DNA of 34,135 nucleotides, from the NCBI GenBank assembly GCA_029227035.1, contig JAQXZD010000067.1:1-34135 (forward strand), in the 5' to 3' direction. Numbering within the stretch: position 1 is the stretch's first letter; each line of letters starts with the position of its first letter. Under the pieces are notes generated by a model. The model was not told where the DNA came from. It worked only from the letters and a program-made list of their open reading frames with translations, and did no database searches. Origin of the DNA: Lachnospiraceae bacterium. Its GTDB lineage: Bacteria > Bacillota > Clostridia > Lachnospirales > Lachnospiraceae. Of the stretch, positions 22,806 through 30,466 are shown piece by piece. Position numbers and translations under genes: made by a program.

Positions 22806-24002
22806 ATGAAAAGAAAAGTAATTGCATTGTTATTGTGCATGACAAGCGTACTGGCTTTTGCCGGATGCGGAAACGGAAAGACAGAAGATACACAGGCGAC
22901 GGAGATTGCCAAGGAAGAATATAACGGACCGAGCAGCTCCGAGATAGACATTGACCTGAAGAAGCAGGTGTCAAAGCTCTGCGATTATAAGGGAATTGAG
23001 GTAACCATCGCAGGGGACTATGAGGTGACGGATGAGAAGGTGGAAAACAATATCATGTCCATTCTTCCATATTACGGAATTACCGGAGTGGAGGTCAAGG
23101 ACAGGGATACCGTGCAGGAAGGCGATTATGTCAAGATTGACTATACGGGCTATGCGGATGGCGAGGCTTTTGAGGGAGGCTCCGCAGAGGATGTTATGTT
23201 TGATGTCAGCAATAATTTTGATGTGACCAGTCAGAGTAACTATATTGATGGTTTTGCAGACGGACTTATGGGCGCCAAAGTGGGAGAGGAAGCAAGTTCC
23301 GATGTTACTTTTCCGGAGAATTACCAGTCCACGGAGCTTGCCGGAAAACCTGCAACCTTTAAGTTCAAAATCAAAGGAATTTATAAGCCGGTTACCATGG
23401 ACAATCTGACAGACGATATGGTAAAGGAAGCGTTCACGCAGGAGAAGCTTACCACAAAGGATGAGCTCATTGATTATGTGAAGGATTATCTGAAGCAGCA
23501 GTGTGAGTCCGCTCGTTTGCAGGATACCAACAGTGCCGTAAAGGATTATGTAAAGGAACACAGTGAAGTGGAAGTGCCGGAGGATTATCTTCAGGCAAGA
23601 CTGGCAGAGTACGAAGCGAATTTTATTCAGGACTATTGTTCGGATTCCCAGACTCTGGAGCAGTATGCCGCTACCAACGGAACCACGGTGGAAGAGATGC
23701 GCACCACATGGAAAAGTGCGCTGGAAGAACAGATTATCTATGAATTTTTGTTTGGCAGAATTGCAGACCTGGAGGACATTCAGGTGGACGAAGAGGATTA
23801 CGGCAATTTTCTTGACTATCTGGTAAGCGCAAAGGGTGACGGTGCGACGGAAGCGGACGTGTACCAGTATTATGGTAACGGAAATGAAGAGGACGGAGAG
23901 AAGGTACTTCGCCAGTTATACCGTGTAAATAAGGCAGTTACCTTTGTCTCAGAGAATGCAAAGGTGACAGAGAAAAAGGCAGAGGCACAGACAGAACAGT
24001 AA
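22806..24002 (+). CDS. Trigger-factor-like FKBP-type PPIase lipoprotein
   Basis: A 398-residue exported lipoprotein. The signal peptide ends in LAFAGC, with Cys21 as the lipid anchor. An FKBP-type PPIase domain lies at about 95-190 (GDYVKIDYTGYADGEAFEGG, then TELAGKPATFKFKIKGI), followed by a helical region resembling the trigger factor C-terminal arms (~195-390). The ribosome-docking N-terminal domain of trigger factor is missing and is replaced by a short linker. It therefore looks like a trigger-factor derivative working outside the membrane as a foldase for secreted proteins. AGGAAAGGAA precedes the ATG. asnS follows 20 nt downstream, possibly in the same transcript. Confidence 0.9.
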   Translation: MKRKVIALLLCMTSVLAFAGCGNGKTEDTQATEIAKEEYNGPSSSEIDIDLKKQVSKLCDYKGIEVTIAGDYEVTDEKVENNIMSILPYYGITGVEVKDRDTVQEGDYVKIDYTGYADGEAFEGGSAEDVMFDVSNNFDVTSQSNYIDGFADGLMGAKVGEEASSDVTFPENYQSTELAGKPATFKFKIKGIYKPVTMDNLTDDMVKEAFTQEKLTTKDELIDYVKDYLKQQCESARLQDTNSAVKDYVKEHSEVEVPEDYLQARLAEYEANFIQDYCSDSQTLEQYAATNGTTVEEMRTTWKSALEEQIIYEFLFGRIADLEDIQVDEEDYGNFLDYLVSAKGDGATEADVYQYYGNGNEEDGEKVLRQLYRVNKAVTFVSENAKVTEKKAEAQTEQ

Positions 24003-24022
24003 GTTGAAGATGGAGGTGCAGG

Positions 24023-25414
24023 ATGGAGCTTGTCAATATCAGGGATATTTTTCGTCATACTGTAAAATATGAAAACCAGGAGATTAAAATCGGCGGCTGG
24101 GTGAGAAGCAACCGGAATTCCAAGAGCTTTGGTTTTATCGTGGTGAATGACGGAACTTTTTTTGAGCCGATTCAGGTGGTCTATGCAGACGGACTCAGCA
24201 ATTATGAGGAAATCTGTAAGATTAATGTGGGTGCGGCAATTATTGTAAGAGGACAGTTGATTCCGACACCGGAAGCCAAGCAGCCGTTTGAAATTCAGGC
24301 GGTAGAGATTCAGATAGAAGGAGCTTCCACACCGGATTATCCGCTTCAGAAAAAGCGTCATACCTTCGAATACCTGCGCACCATCTCGCATCTTCGTCCG
24401 AGGACGAATACTTTTGAGGCGGTTTTCCGTGTGCGTTCTCTTTGTGCCTATGCGATTCATAAATTTTTTCAGGAGAGAGATTTTGTGTATGTGCATACAC
24501 CGCTGATTACCGGAAGTGACTGTGAGGGAGCAGGGGAGATGTTTCAGGTTACCACACTGGATCTGGACTGCCCTCCGCGAAAAGAAGACCAGACGGTGGA
24601 TTACAGTAAGGATTTTTTCGGAAAACCTACAAATCTTACCGTATCCGGACAGTTGAACGGAGAAGCCTATGCCATGGCGTTTAAGAATATCTATACCTTC
24701 GGTCCGACCTTCCGGGCGGAAAATTCCAATACGACGAGACATGCTGCGGAGTTCTGGATGATTGAGCCGGAGATTGCCTTTGCGGATCTGGAAGATGATA
24801 TGATGCTTGCGGAGAGCATGCTTAAGTATATTATCCGCTATGTGCTGGAGAATGCGCCGGAGGAGATGGCTTTCTTTAACAGTTTTGTGGACAAGGAGCT
24901 TCTGAATCGTCTGGAAAATGTGGTCAGTAATGATTTCGCCCGCGTCACCTACACGGAGGCAATCAATATCTTAAAGAAACACAATCATAAATTTGAGTAT
25001 CCGGTATCCTGGGGCTGTGACCTGCAGACGGAGCATGAGCGTTATCTGACGGAGCATGTGTTCAAGAGACCGGTGTTTGTCACCGATTATCCGAAGGAAA
25101 TCAAGGCCTTTTATATGAAACTGAACGAGGACGGCAAAACGGTGGCAGCAGTGGATTGTCTGGTTCCGGGACTCGGAGAGAGTATCGGAGGAAGCCAGAG
25201 GGAGGATGACTACGAAAAGCTTCTTGCCAGAATTCAGGAGATGGGATTAAAGGAAGAGGATTATAAGTTTTATCTGGATTTGCGCAAATATGGTTCGACC
25301 AGACATGCGGGCTTTGGGCTGGGATTTGAGCGCTGCGTTATGTATCTGACGGGAATGGCGAATATCAGGGATGTGATTCCGTTTCCACGGACGGTGAACA
25401 ACTGCGAGTTATAA
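24023..25414 (+). CDS. asnS: Asparaginyl-tRNA synthetase
   Basis: A 463-residue class IIb synthetase that charges tRNA-Asn. The N-terminal OB-fold anticodon-binding domain spans about residues 15-105 ([20 protein letters not shown]). The catalytic core has motif 2 [20 protein letters not shown] and motif 3 [15 protein letters not shown]. Length is normal. GGAGGTG precedes the ATG. It follows the foldase lipoprotein gene and precedes a small membrane protein gene and the SCIFF locus. Confidence 0.97.
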   Translation: MELVNIRDIFRHTVKYENQEIKIGGWVRSNRNSKSFGFIVVNDGTFFEPIQVVYADGLSNYEEICKINVGAAIIVRGQLIPTPEAKQPFEIQAVEIQIEGASTPDYPLQKKRHTFEYLRTISHLRPRTNTFEAVFRVRSLCAYAIHKFFQERDFVYVHTPLITGSDCEGAGEMFQVTTLDLDCPPRKEDQTVDYSKDFFGKPTNLTVSGQLNGEAYAMAFKNIYTFGPTFRAENSNTTRHAAEFWMIEPEIAFADLEDDMMLAESMLKYIIRYVLENAPEEMAFFNSFVDKELLNRLENVVSNDFARVTYTEAINILKKHNHKFEYPVSWGCDLQTEHERYLTEHVFKRPVFVTDYPKEIKAFYMKLNEDGKTVAAVDCLVPGLGESIGGSQREDDYEKLLARIQEMGLKEEDYKFYLDLRKYGSTRHAGFGLGFERCVMYLTGMANIRDVIPFPRTVNNCEL

Positions 25415-25480
25415 AAATGAATAATCCGGATGTTCTCACATAGAATAGAAATGCAGAATGAATCGTGTGGGAGGCCGGAT

Positions 25481-25858
25481 GTGGAGCAGGAAGGATTGGA
25501 GAGTCAGGCGGATATCGGAAAGAAAAAGCGGACCGGATGGGTGTTTGCCGGAATCTTTTTGGCGGTATGTCTGCTGACAGGGCTGTTTCTTGTCCTGTGG
25601 GCGTGGATTTCTTATCACATGCGTTTTTCCGCAGAAGTCATCAGGGCGGGACTTATGGCAGGATACATTCTTCCGTGCTTTATCGGAGGAAAACTGTTTG
25701 GCAGGCTGCATTGTAAGAAGGCGGCGCTTCTGGGAGCAGGACTTGGAGGACTCTTTTTTTTGCTGGTTCTTCTTCTGGCGGCAGAAACCTCCGTTCATTG
25801 GCCGATTCTGTTGTTGTGCGTGGGAAGCGGAGCCTTGGGCGGAATTCGCAGAAGATAA
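25481..25858 (+). CDS. TIGR04086-type small membrane protein
   Basis: A 125-residue protein with four hydrophobic segments: GWVFAGIFLAVCLLTGLFLV, then VIRAGLMAGYILPCFIGGKL, LLGAGLGGLFFLLVLLL and PILLLCVGSGALGG. The pattern fits the TIGR04086 (YrzE-like) family of unknown function, often found next to SCIFF genes in clostridia. GTG 25481 is chosen for the GGGAGG (25469-25474) 6 nt upstream; in-frame ATGs at 25430 and 25451 lack such a site. Position right before the SCIFF promoter makes a link to that peptide system possible, but direct evidence is lacking. Confidence 0.75.
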   Translation: MEQEGLESQADIGKKKRTGWVFAGIFLAVCLLTGLFLVLWAWISYHMRFSAEVIRAGLMAGYILPCFIGGKLFGRLHCKKAALLGAGLGGLFFLLVLLLAAETSVHWPILLLCVGSGALGGIRRR

Positions 25859-25867
25859 AAAAACTCT

Positions 25868-25895
25868 TTGCATATCTCTCATGCTGTGCTATAAT
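25868..25895 (+). promoter_or_regulatory. Strong promoter for the SCIFF operon
   Basis: TTGCAT (25868-25873), a 16-nt spacer and a perfect TATAAT (25890-25895), 53 nt before the SCIFF ATG. It begins 9 nt after the TIGR04086 stop. Confidence 0.75.
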
Positions 25896-25948
25896 AGCAA
25901 AGATAGACAGGTTATTACCTGAATAAAGAAGAAAAAGGAGAGATTCTG

Positions 25949-26092
25949 ATGAAACATGTAAAGACCTTAAATACAAGAAAGTTACAGAACACTGTTAAGA
26001 AGGGTGGATGCGGCGAGTGCCAGACATCCTGTCAGTCTGCATGCAAGACTTCCTGCACAGTTGGAAACCAGACTTGCGAGCAGTATCGTTAG
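25949..26092 (+). CDS. scfA: SCIFF peptide precursor (six-cysteine ranthipeptide)
   Basis: A 47-residue ribosomal peptide precursor, too short for most gene calls. It has the SCIFF layout: a leader with MKHVKTLNTRK, then six cysteines (21, 24, 28, 32, 36, 43) in the core from GGCGECQTSC to GNQTCEQYR. The maturase encoded next door installs thioether bridges; in the characterised SCIFF peptide the crosslink joins Cys32 and Thr37, and both residues are present here at the same positions. AAGGAGAG precedes the ATG at ideal spacing. A strong promoter lies upstream and a hairpin downstream, so precursor should be made in excess over the enzyme. The biological role of SCIFF is not settled. Confidence 0.95.
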   Translation: MKHVKTLNTRKLQNTVKKGGCGECQTSCQSACKTSCTVGNQTCEQYR

Positions 26093-26112
26093 TTTTTTGA
26101 TGAGAATACGTT

Positions 26113-26156
26113 CCCGGACATAGTATAGGTACAGAATGTCCGGGGGCGGCTTTTTT
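26113..26156 (+). terminator. Attenuator/terminator between SCIFF precursor and maturase
   Basis: A 9-bp stem CCCGGACAT (26113-26121) with ATGTCCGGG (26136-26144), loop 14 nt, then GGCGGC and six T residues. The spacer before the T-run should make it leaky, letting some transcription reach the maturase. Confidence 0.65.
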
Positions 26157-26182
26157 ATGTGGTGAAAGAGAGGAATATTGTA

Positions 26183-27538
26183 GTGGTTCATCAGTATAAG
26201 AACAACGGCTATGATATTGTTTTGGATGTCAATTCCGGCGCAATTCATGTGGTAGATGACGTGACCTATGATGTGATTGCGTTGTTTGAGGAACATACGG
26301 AGGACGAAATCCGTGAGGCACTGAAAGATACATATCCACAGACAGAGATTGAAGAGGCACTGGAGGAAGTAAAGCAGCTTCGGGATCAGGGCGAGCTTTT
26401 TACGGAAGATATATACGAAGAGCGGATTATGGACTTTAAGAAGCGCCCGACCGTTGTTAAGGCGCTTTGTCTTCATATTGCCCATGACTGTAATCTTGCC
26501 TGCAGATACTGTTTTGCAGAGGAGGGCGAGTATCACGGAAGAAGGGCACTGATGTCTTATGAGACAGGAAAGCAGGCGCTTGACTTTCTGATTGCCAATT
26601 CCGGCAGTCGTCGCAATCTTGAGGTGGATTTTTTCGGAGGCGAGCCGCTTCTTAATTTTGATGTGGTAAAGCAACTGGTGGCTTACGGACGGGAGCAGGA
26701 AAAGCTCCATGACAAGCATTTTCGTTTTACGCTTACAACAAACGGAGTGCTTCTGGATGACGATATCATGGAATTTGCCAACAAAGAGATGGATAATGTC
26801 GTGTTGAGCATTGACGGACGTAAGGAAGTGCATGACCGAATGCGTCCATTTAGAAAAGGAGCAGGCAGCTATGATCTGATTGTTCCGAAGTTCCAGAAGT
26901 TCGCGGAAAGCCGGCATCAGGGCAAATATTATGTGCGCGGTACATTTACACATTTTAATACGGATTTTTCCAAGGACGTACTTCATCTGGCGGATCTGGG
27001 ATTTAAGCAGATCTCTGTGGAGCCGGTTGTGGCACAGCCGGAGGATGAGTATGCCTTGACCGAAGAGGATCTTCCGGTACTTTTTGAAGAATACGATAAG
27101 CTTGCGGCAGAGATGGTTCGCAGAAAAAAAGAAGGAAAAGATTTCAATTTCTTCCATTTTATGATTGATCTGGAGGGCGGTCCTTGTGTCTATAAGAGAT
27201 TGTCGGGCTGTGGTTCCGGAACGGAATATCTTGCGGTGACACCGTGGGGAGACCTGTATCCATGTCATCAGTTCGTAGGAAATGAAGACTTTTTAATGGG
27301 AAACGTCCGGGACGGTGTAACCAATACAGAGCTTCGCGATGAGTTCAAATGCTGCAATGTCTATGCAAAAGAAAAGTGCCGTAACTGTTTTGCGCGTTTC
27401 TATTGCAGTGGTGGATGTGCCGCAAACTCGTACAATTTTCACGGAAGCATTACAGATGCTTATGATCTGGGCTGTGAGCTTCAGAAGAAACGTATCGAGT
27501 GTGCGATTATGATAAAAGCCGCTGAAGCGGAAATTTAA
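26183..27538 (+). CDS. scfB: SCIFF radical SAM/SPASM maturase
   Basis: A 451-residue radical SAM peptide-modifying enzyme that forms Cys-to-Thr thioether links in SCIFF. The N-terminal region (VHQYKNNGYDIVLDVNSGAI) is the leader-binding PqqD-like domain. The SAM-cluster motif is Cys103-X3-Cys107-X2-Cys110 in DCNLACRYCFAEEG. The C-terminal SPASM region carries the auxiliary-cluster cysteines (GCGSGTEYLAV, LYPCHQF, FKCCNVYAKEKCRNCFARFY and CSGGCAANS). I choose GTG 26183, 9 nt after GAGAGG (26168-26173), because it gives the family N-terminus; the frame is open from GTG 26159. secDF follows 18 nt later, the usual neighbourhood. Confidence 0.95.
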   Translation: MVHQYKNNGYDIVLDVNSGAIHVVDDVTYDVIALFEEHTEDEIREALKDTYPQTEIEEALEEVKQLRDQGELFTEDIYEERIMDFKKRPTVVKALCLHIAHDCNLACRYCFAEEGEYHGRRALMSYETGKQALDFLIANSGSRRNLEVDFFGGEPLLNFDVVKQLVAYGREQEKLHDKHFRFTLTTNGVLLDDDIMEFANKEMDNVVLSIDGRKEVHDRMRPFRKGAGSYDLIVPKFQKFAESRHQGKYYVRGTFTHFNTDFSKDVLHLADLGFKQISVEPVVAQPEDEYALTEEDLPVLFEEYDKLAAEMVRRKKEGKDFNFFHFMIDLEGGPCVYKRLSGCGSGTEYLAVTPWGDLYPCHQFVGNEDFLMGNVRDGVTNTELRDEFKCCNVYAKEKCRNCFARFYCSGGCAANSYNFHGSITDAYDLGCELQKKRIECAIMIKAAEAEI

Positions 27539-27556
27539 AAGAGGAAGGAAACAGAG

Positions 27557-29839
27557 ATGAAAAAAAGTAAGGGCGTCGTTATTATCGCTGTCATCCTGGC
27601 CTGCTTGATTGGTCTGGGATATTTTACGACAACGATTATGTCAGCGACAAGCACAAGTCAGGCAGATACTGACAACAAGAAAGAGTCCGAGGGTATCAAA
27701 CTGGGACTGGATCTTTCCGGTGGTGTGTCCATTACCTATCAGATTGTGGACAAGAACCCATCCAAGAAAGATATCGAGGATACTGTGGCAAAGCTGGAAG
27801 AGCGTGCAGAAAGCTACAGTACCGAGTATGCAGTGTATCCGGTAGGAGATGACCGTATTACGGTTGAAATTCCGGGTGTCTATGATGCAAACGCGGTGTT
27901 GGAGGATTTAGGAAGTCCGGGATCTTTGTATTTTATTGTACAAAAAGGTGCGGACGGAAACGATAACTATACTTACAACAGTTCTACCGGAGAGTATGAA
28001 CTGGCAAAGAGTATTGATGAGCTGATTGCGGATGGTTCCGTAATTCTGGATGGAAATGACGTTAAGTCGGCAACGGCAGGTTATTCCCAGAGAAGTTCCA
28101 CCAGTGCCAAGGAGCCGGTTGTAGATCTGGTGCTTAAGTCTGACGGAGCAGAGATTTTCGGAGAAGCTTCCACAAATGCTTACCAGAATCAGCAATCCAT
28201 CGGTATTTACTATGATGATCATTTCATCAGTGTACCAAACGTAGAGTCTCCGATTACAGACGGTAACTGTCAGATTACAGGACAGAAGGATTATGAGGAA
28301 GCAGAACAGCTTGCAACCTTTATCCGTGTCGGTGCCATCAATCTGGAGTTAAAAGAGATGGAGTCCAGTGTTGTGGGTGCACAGCTTGGCGGTAAGGCTC
28401 TTACTTCCAGTGTTAAGGCAGCAATCATCGGTCTGATTATCGTAATGCTTTATATGATTATCTGCTATGGTCTGTCCGGTGTGGTTGCATCTGTGGGACT
28501 TGGCATTTATACAACAATCGTTGTATCCCTGATTTATCTCTTTGAGATTACATTGACACTTCCGGGTATTGCCGGTGTTATTCTCGGTATCGGTATGGCG
28601 GTGGATGCAAACGTTATTATCATCTCCCGTATCCGTGAAGAGATTGCAAACGGAAAGTCCGTTCTGACGGCAATTAAGGAAGGATATCAAAAGGCATTGT
28701 CTGCAATTTTGGATGGTAACATTACAACCCTTATTGCAGCGCTTGTACTGATGTGGCTTGGTTCGGGAACCGTTAAGGGATTTGCTTATACCCTGATGAT
28801 TTCCATCGTGGTATCACTGTTTACAGCCCTTGTGGTATCCAGATTGTTAAATCTTGCACTGTATGCAGTGGGATGCCGGAACGAGAAGCTGTACGGCCGT
28901 GCAAAAGAGCGCAAGACCATCGACTTTATGAAGCACAGATGGAAATGGTTCATAGTTTCCATCGCAGTTATCGTTGCAGGAGTTGTGGGAATGATTGCGT
29001 ACAGCGCATCCGGTAATAATGCATTGAATTACAGCCTTGAGTTTGTAGGAGGAACTTCCATCTCGGCTGACTTCGGTAAGGATTATACCGTGGAGCAGGT
29101 AGAGGATACCATTGTTCCGGAAGTGGCAAATGTCATTAACGATAAGGCAATCCAGGCAAGTACCGTATCCGGAAGCAATGTTGTTACCATCAAGACAAAG
29201 ACTCTGACTCTGGAAGAACGTGAGGCAGTGAACCAGATGCTTGTGGACAAATTCGGAGTGGACGAGTCCACCATTGAAAGTCAGAGTATCGGTTCCACCA
29301 TCAGCGGCGAGATGAGACAGAATGCAATCCTTGCAGTGGTTGTTTCCTGCATTTTCATGCTGTTCTACATCTGGTTCCGTTTCAAGGATATCCGTTTTGC
29401 TGGAAGTGCGATTATCGCATTGGTACATGATGTGCTGGTGATGCTGACTGCATATGCGCTCATCCGTATCTCTGTCGGTAGCACCTTTATCGCATGTATG
29501 CTTACGATTGTCGGATATTCCATCAACGATACGATTGTCATTTTCGACCGTATCCGTGAGAATATGCACAGTGTCAGAAAGCAGACGCCGGAGACGCTGG
29601 CAGAGGTTGCCAACCGTTCCCTGACACAGACCTTGTCCAGATCCATCAATACGTCAGTAACAACCATCGTAATGGTACTGCTCCTGTTTATCTTTGGAGT
29701 ATCCTCCATTCGTGAGTTTGCATTGCCGCTTATGGTTGGTCTGATCAGCGGTACTTATTCTTCCATCTTTATCGCAGCAAGTCTGTGGTATACGATGAAG
29801 CTTCATCTTGGAAAAGGAAAGCTGATTAAGAAAAAATAA
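27557..29839 (+). CDS. secDF: Protein translocase subunit SecDF (fused)
   Basis: A 760-residue fusion of SecD and SecF, the proton-driven accessory of the Sec channel that pulls secreted proteins out of the membrane. The SecD half starts with a membrane helix and the GIKLGLDLSGGVSITYQIV signature, followed by the extracytoplasmic domain (~60-270) and membrane helices with GIAGVILGIGMAVDANVIII. The SecF half begins near residue 455, with YSLEFVGGTSISADFG and TIVGYSINDTIVIFDRIREN. It is one uninterrupted frame. GAGGAAGG precedes the ATG. The stop overlaps the next start (TAATG). Its link with SCIFF is positional. Confidence 0.96.
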   Translation: MKKSKGVVIIAVILACLIGLGYFTTTIMSATSTSQADTDNKKESEGIKLGLDLSGGVSITYQIVDKNPSKKDIEDTVAKLEERAESYSTEYAVYPVGDDRITVEIPGVYDANAVLEDLGSPGSLYFIVQKGADGNDNYTYNSSTGEYELAKSIDELIADGSVILDGNDVKSATAGYSQRSSTSAKEPVVDLVLKSDGAEIFGEASTNAYQNQQSIGIYYDDHFISVPNVESPITDGNCQITGQKDYEEAEQLATFIRVGAINLELKEMESSVVGAQLGGKALTSSVKAAIIGLIIVMLYMIICYGLSGVVASVGLGIYTTIVVSLIYLFEITLTLPGIAGVILGIGMAVDANVIIISRIREEIANGKSVLTAIKEGYQKALSAILDGNITTLIAALVLMWLGSGTVKGFAYTLMISIVVSLFTALVVSRLLNLALYAVGCRNEKLYGRAKERKTIDFMKHRWKWFIVSIAVIVAGVVGMIAYSASGNNALNYSLEFVGGTSISADFGKDYTVEQVEDTIVPEVANVINDKAIQASTVSGSNVVTIKTKTLTLEEREAVNQMLVDKFGVDESTIESQSIGSTISGEMRQNAILAVVVSCIFMLFYIWFRFKDIRFAGSAIIALVHDVLVMLTAYALIRISVGSTFIACMLTIVGYSINDTIVIFDRIRENMHSVRKQTPETLAEVANRSLTQTLSRSINTSVTTIVMVLLLFIFGVSSIREFALPLMVGLISGTYSSIFIAASLWYTMKLHLGKGKLIKKK

Positions 29840-30135
29840 TGGGTAACTTATACAGGAGTTGTGAGGTATCACAACTCCTGATTGTATATATCACAGTAAT
29901 AAATCTTATCGGATTTATTATGATGGGCGTGGATAAGAAAAAGGCAATCCGGCATAAATGGCGTATTCCGGAGAAGATGTTTTTTCTGGTAAGTCTTCTG
30001 GGAGGAAGCATCGGAACCTGGGCAGGGATGTATGTGTTTCGGCATAAGACCAGACATTGGTATTTTGTGGTGGGAATGCCGGTAATTCTGGGAGTACAGA
30101 TTGCAGTCTGCGTGGGACTGCGATATTTTGCCTGA
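29839..30135 (+). CDS. DUF1294 family small membrane protein
   Basis: A 98-residue protein with three hydrophobic segments. It matches DUF1294: INLIGFIMMGVDKKKAIRHK, WRIPEKMFFLVSLLGGSIGT, then WAGMYVFRHKTRHWYFVVGM and a last helix. The function is unknown. The ATG shares one base with the secDF stop (TAATG), so it is translated by coupling and belongs to the secDF operon. No terminator is visible before the proS promoter. Confidence 0.88.
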   Translation: MGNLYRSCEVSQLLIVYITVINLIGFIMMGVDKKKAIRHKWRIPEKMFFLVSLLGGSIGTWAGMYVFRHKTRHWYFVVGMPVILGVQIAVCVGLRYFA

Positions 30136-30141
30136 AAACAC

Positions 30142-30170
30142 TGGACAAGACAGAAAATAGAGAGTATACT
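30142..30170 (+). promoter_or_regulatory. Promoter for the proS T-box transcript
   Basis: TGGACA (30142-30147), a 17-nt spacer and TATACT (30165-30170). Transcription would begin near 30177, just ahead of T-box stem I. Confidence 0.65.
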
Positions 30171-30179
30171 TTTTGATAA

Positions 30180-30450
30180 GTGCGTAGAACAGAAACAGTA
30201 AATATTACAGAGCTTACAGAGAGAAGTCGGCAGGTGCGAGACTTTAGCTGTCTGGATATTGAACCGGTCTGGGAGCAGCAGAGAGGAAAACTGGGACAAT
30301 CGAGGATTGGAACGGAAATCTCTGCCGGAAGTCACCGTTATCAGAGACAGGCAGGCACAGCTTGCGCAGAGAGCAGATGGATATCTGAAATTAGGTGGTA
30401 ACGCGGATTTAATTCGTCCTAAGTATCGTTAGATGCTTAGGATTTTTTAT
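30180..30450 (+). promoter_or_regulatory. Proline-specific T-box leader upstream of proS
   Basis: A tRNA-sensing leader of about 270 nt. Stem I features are seen (GAGAGAAGTCGGCAGGTGCG near 30220), and a specifier region GAA-CCG gives CCG (30264-30266), a proline codon. The T-box sequence GGTGGTAACGCGG (30394-30406) carries the TGGT that pairs with the ACCA end of uncharged tRNA. The competing terminator is TCCTAAG (30417-30423) with CTTAGGA (30436-30442) and six T residues. Uncharged tRNA-Pro should favour antitermination and raise ProRS expression. Exact helix borders need covariance modelling. Confidence 0.9.
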
Positions 30451-30466
30451 TTAGGAGGAAAGAAAG

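Noticed and set aside
25982-27268. A 428-codon open frame on the minus strand opposite the SCIFF maturase
   Set aside because: It lies wholly antisense to SCIFF and the maturase, has no family features or ribosome site, and its composition (many Leu, His, Ile, Cys) is that of an antisense shadow.
30180-30401. A 73-codon plus-strand frame upstream of proS
   Set aside because: It coincides with the T-box leader; the RNA structure explains the sequence and no ribosome site precedes it.
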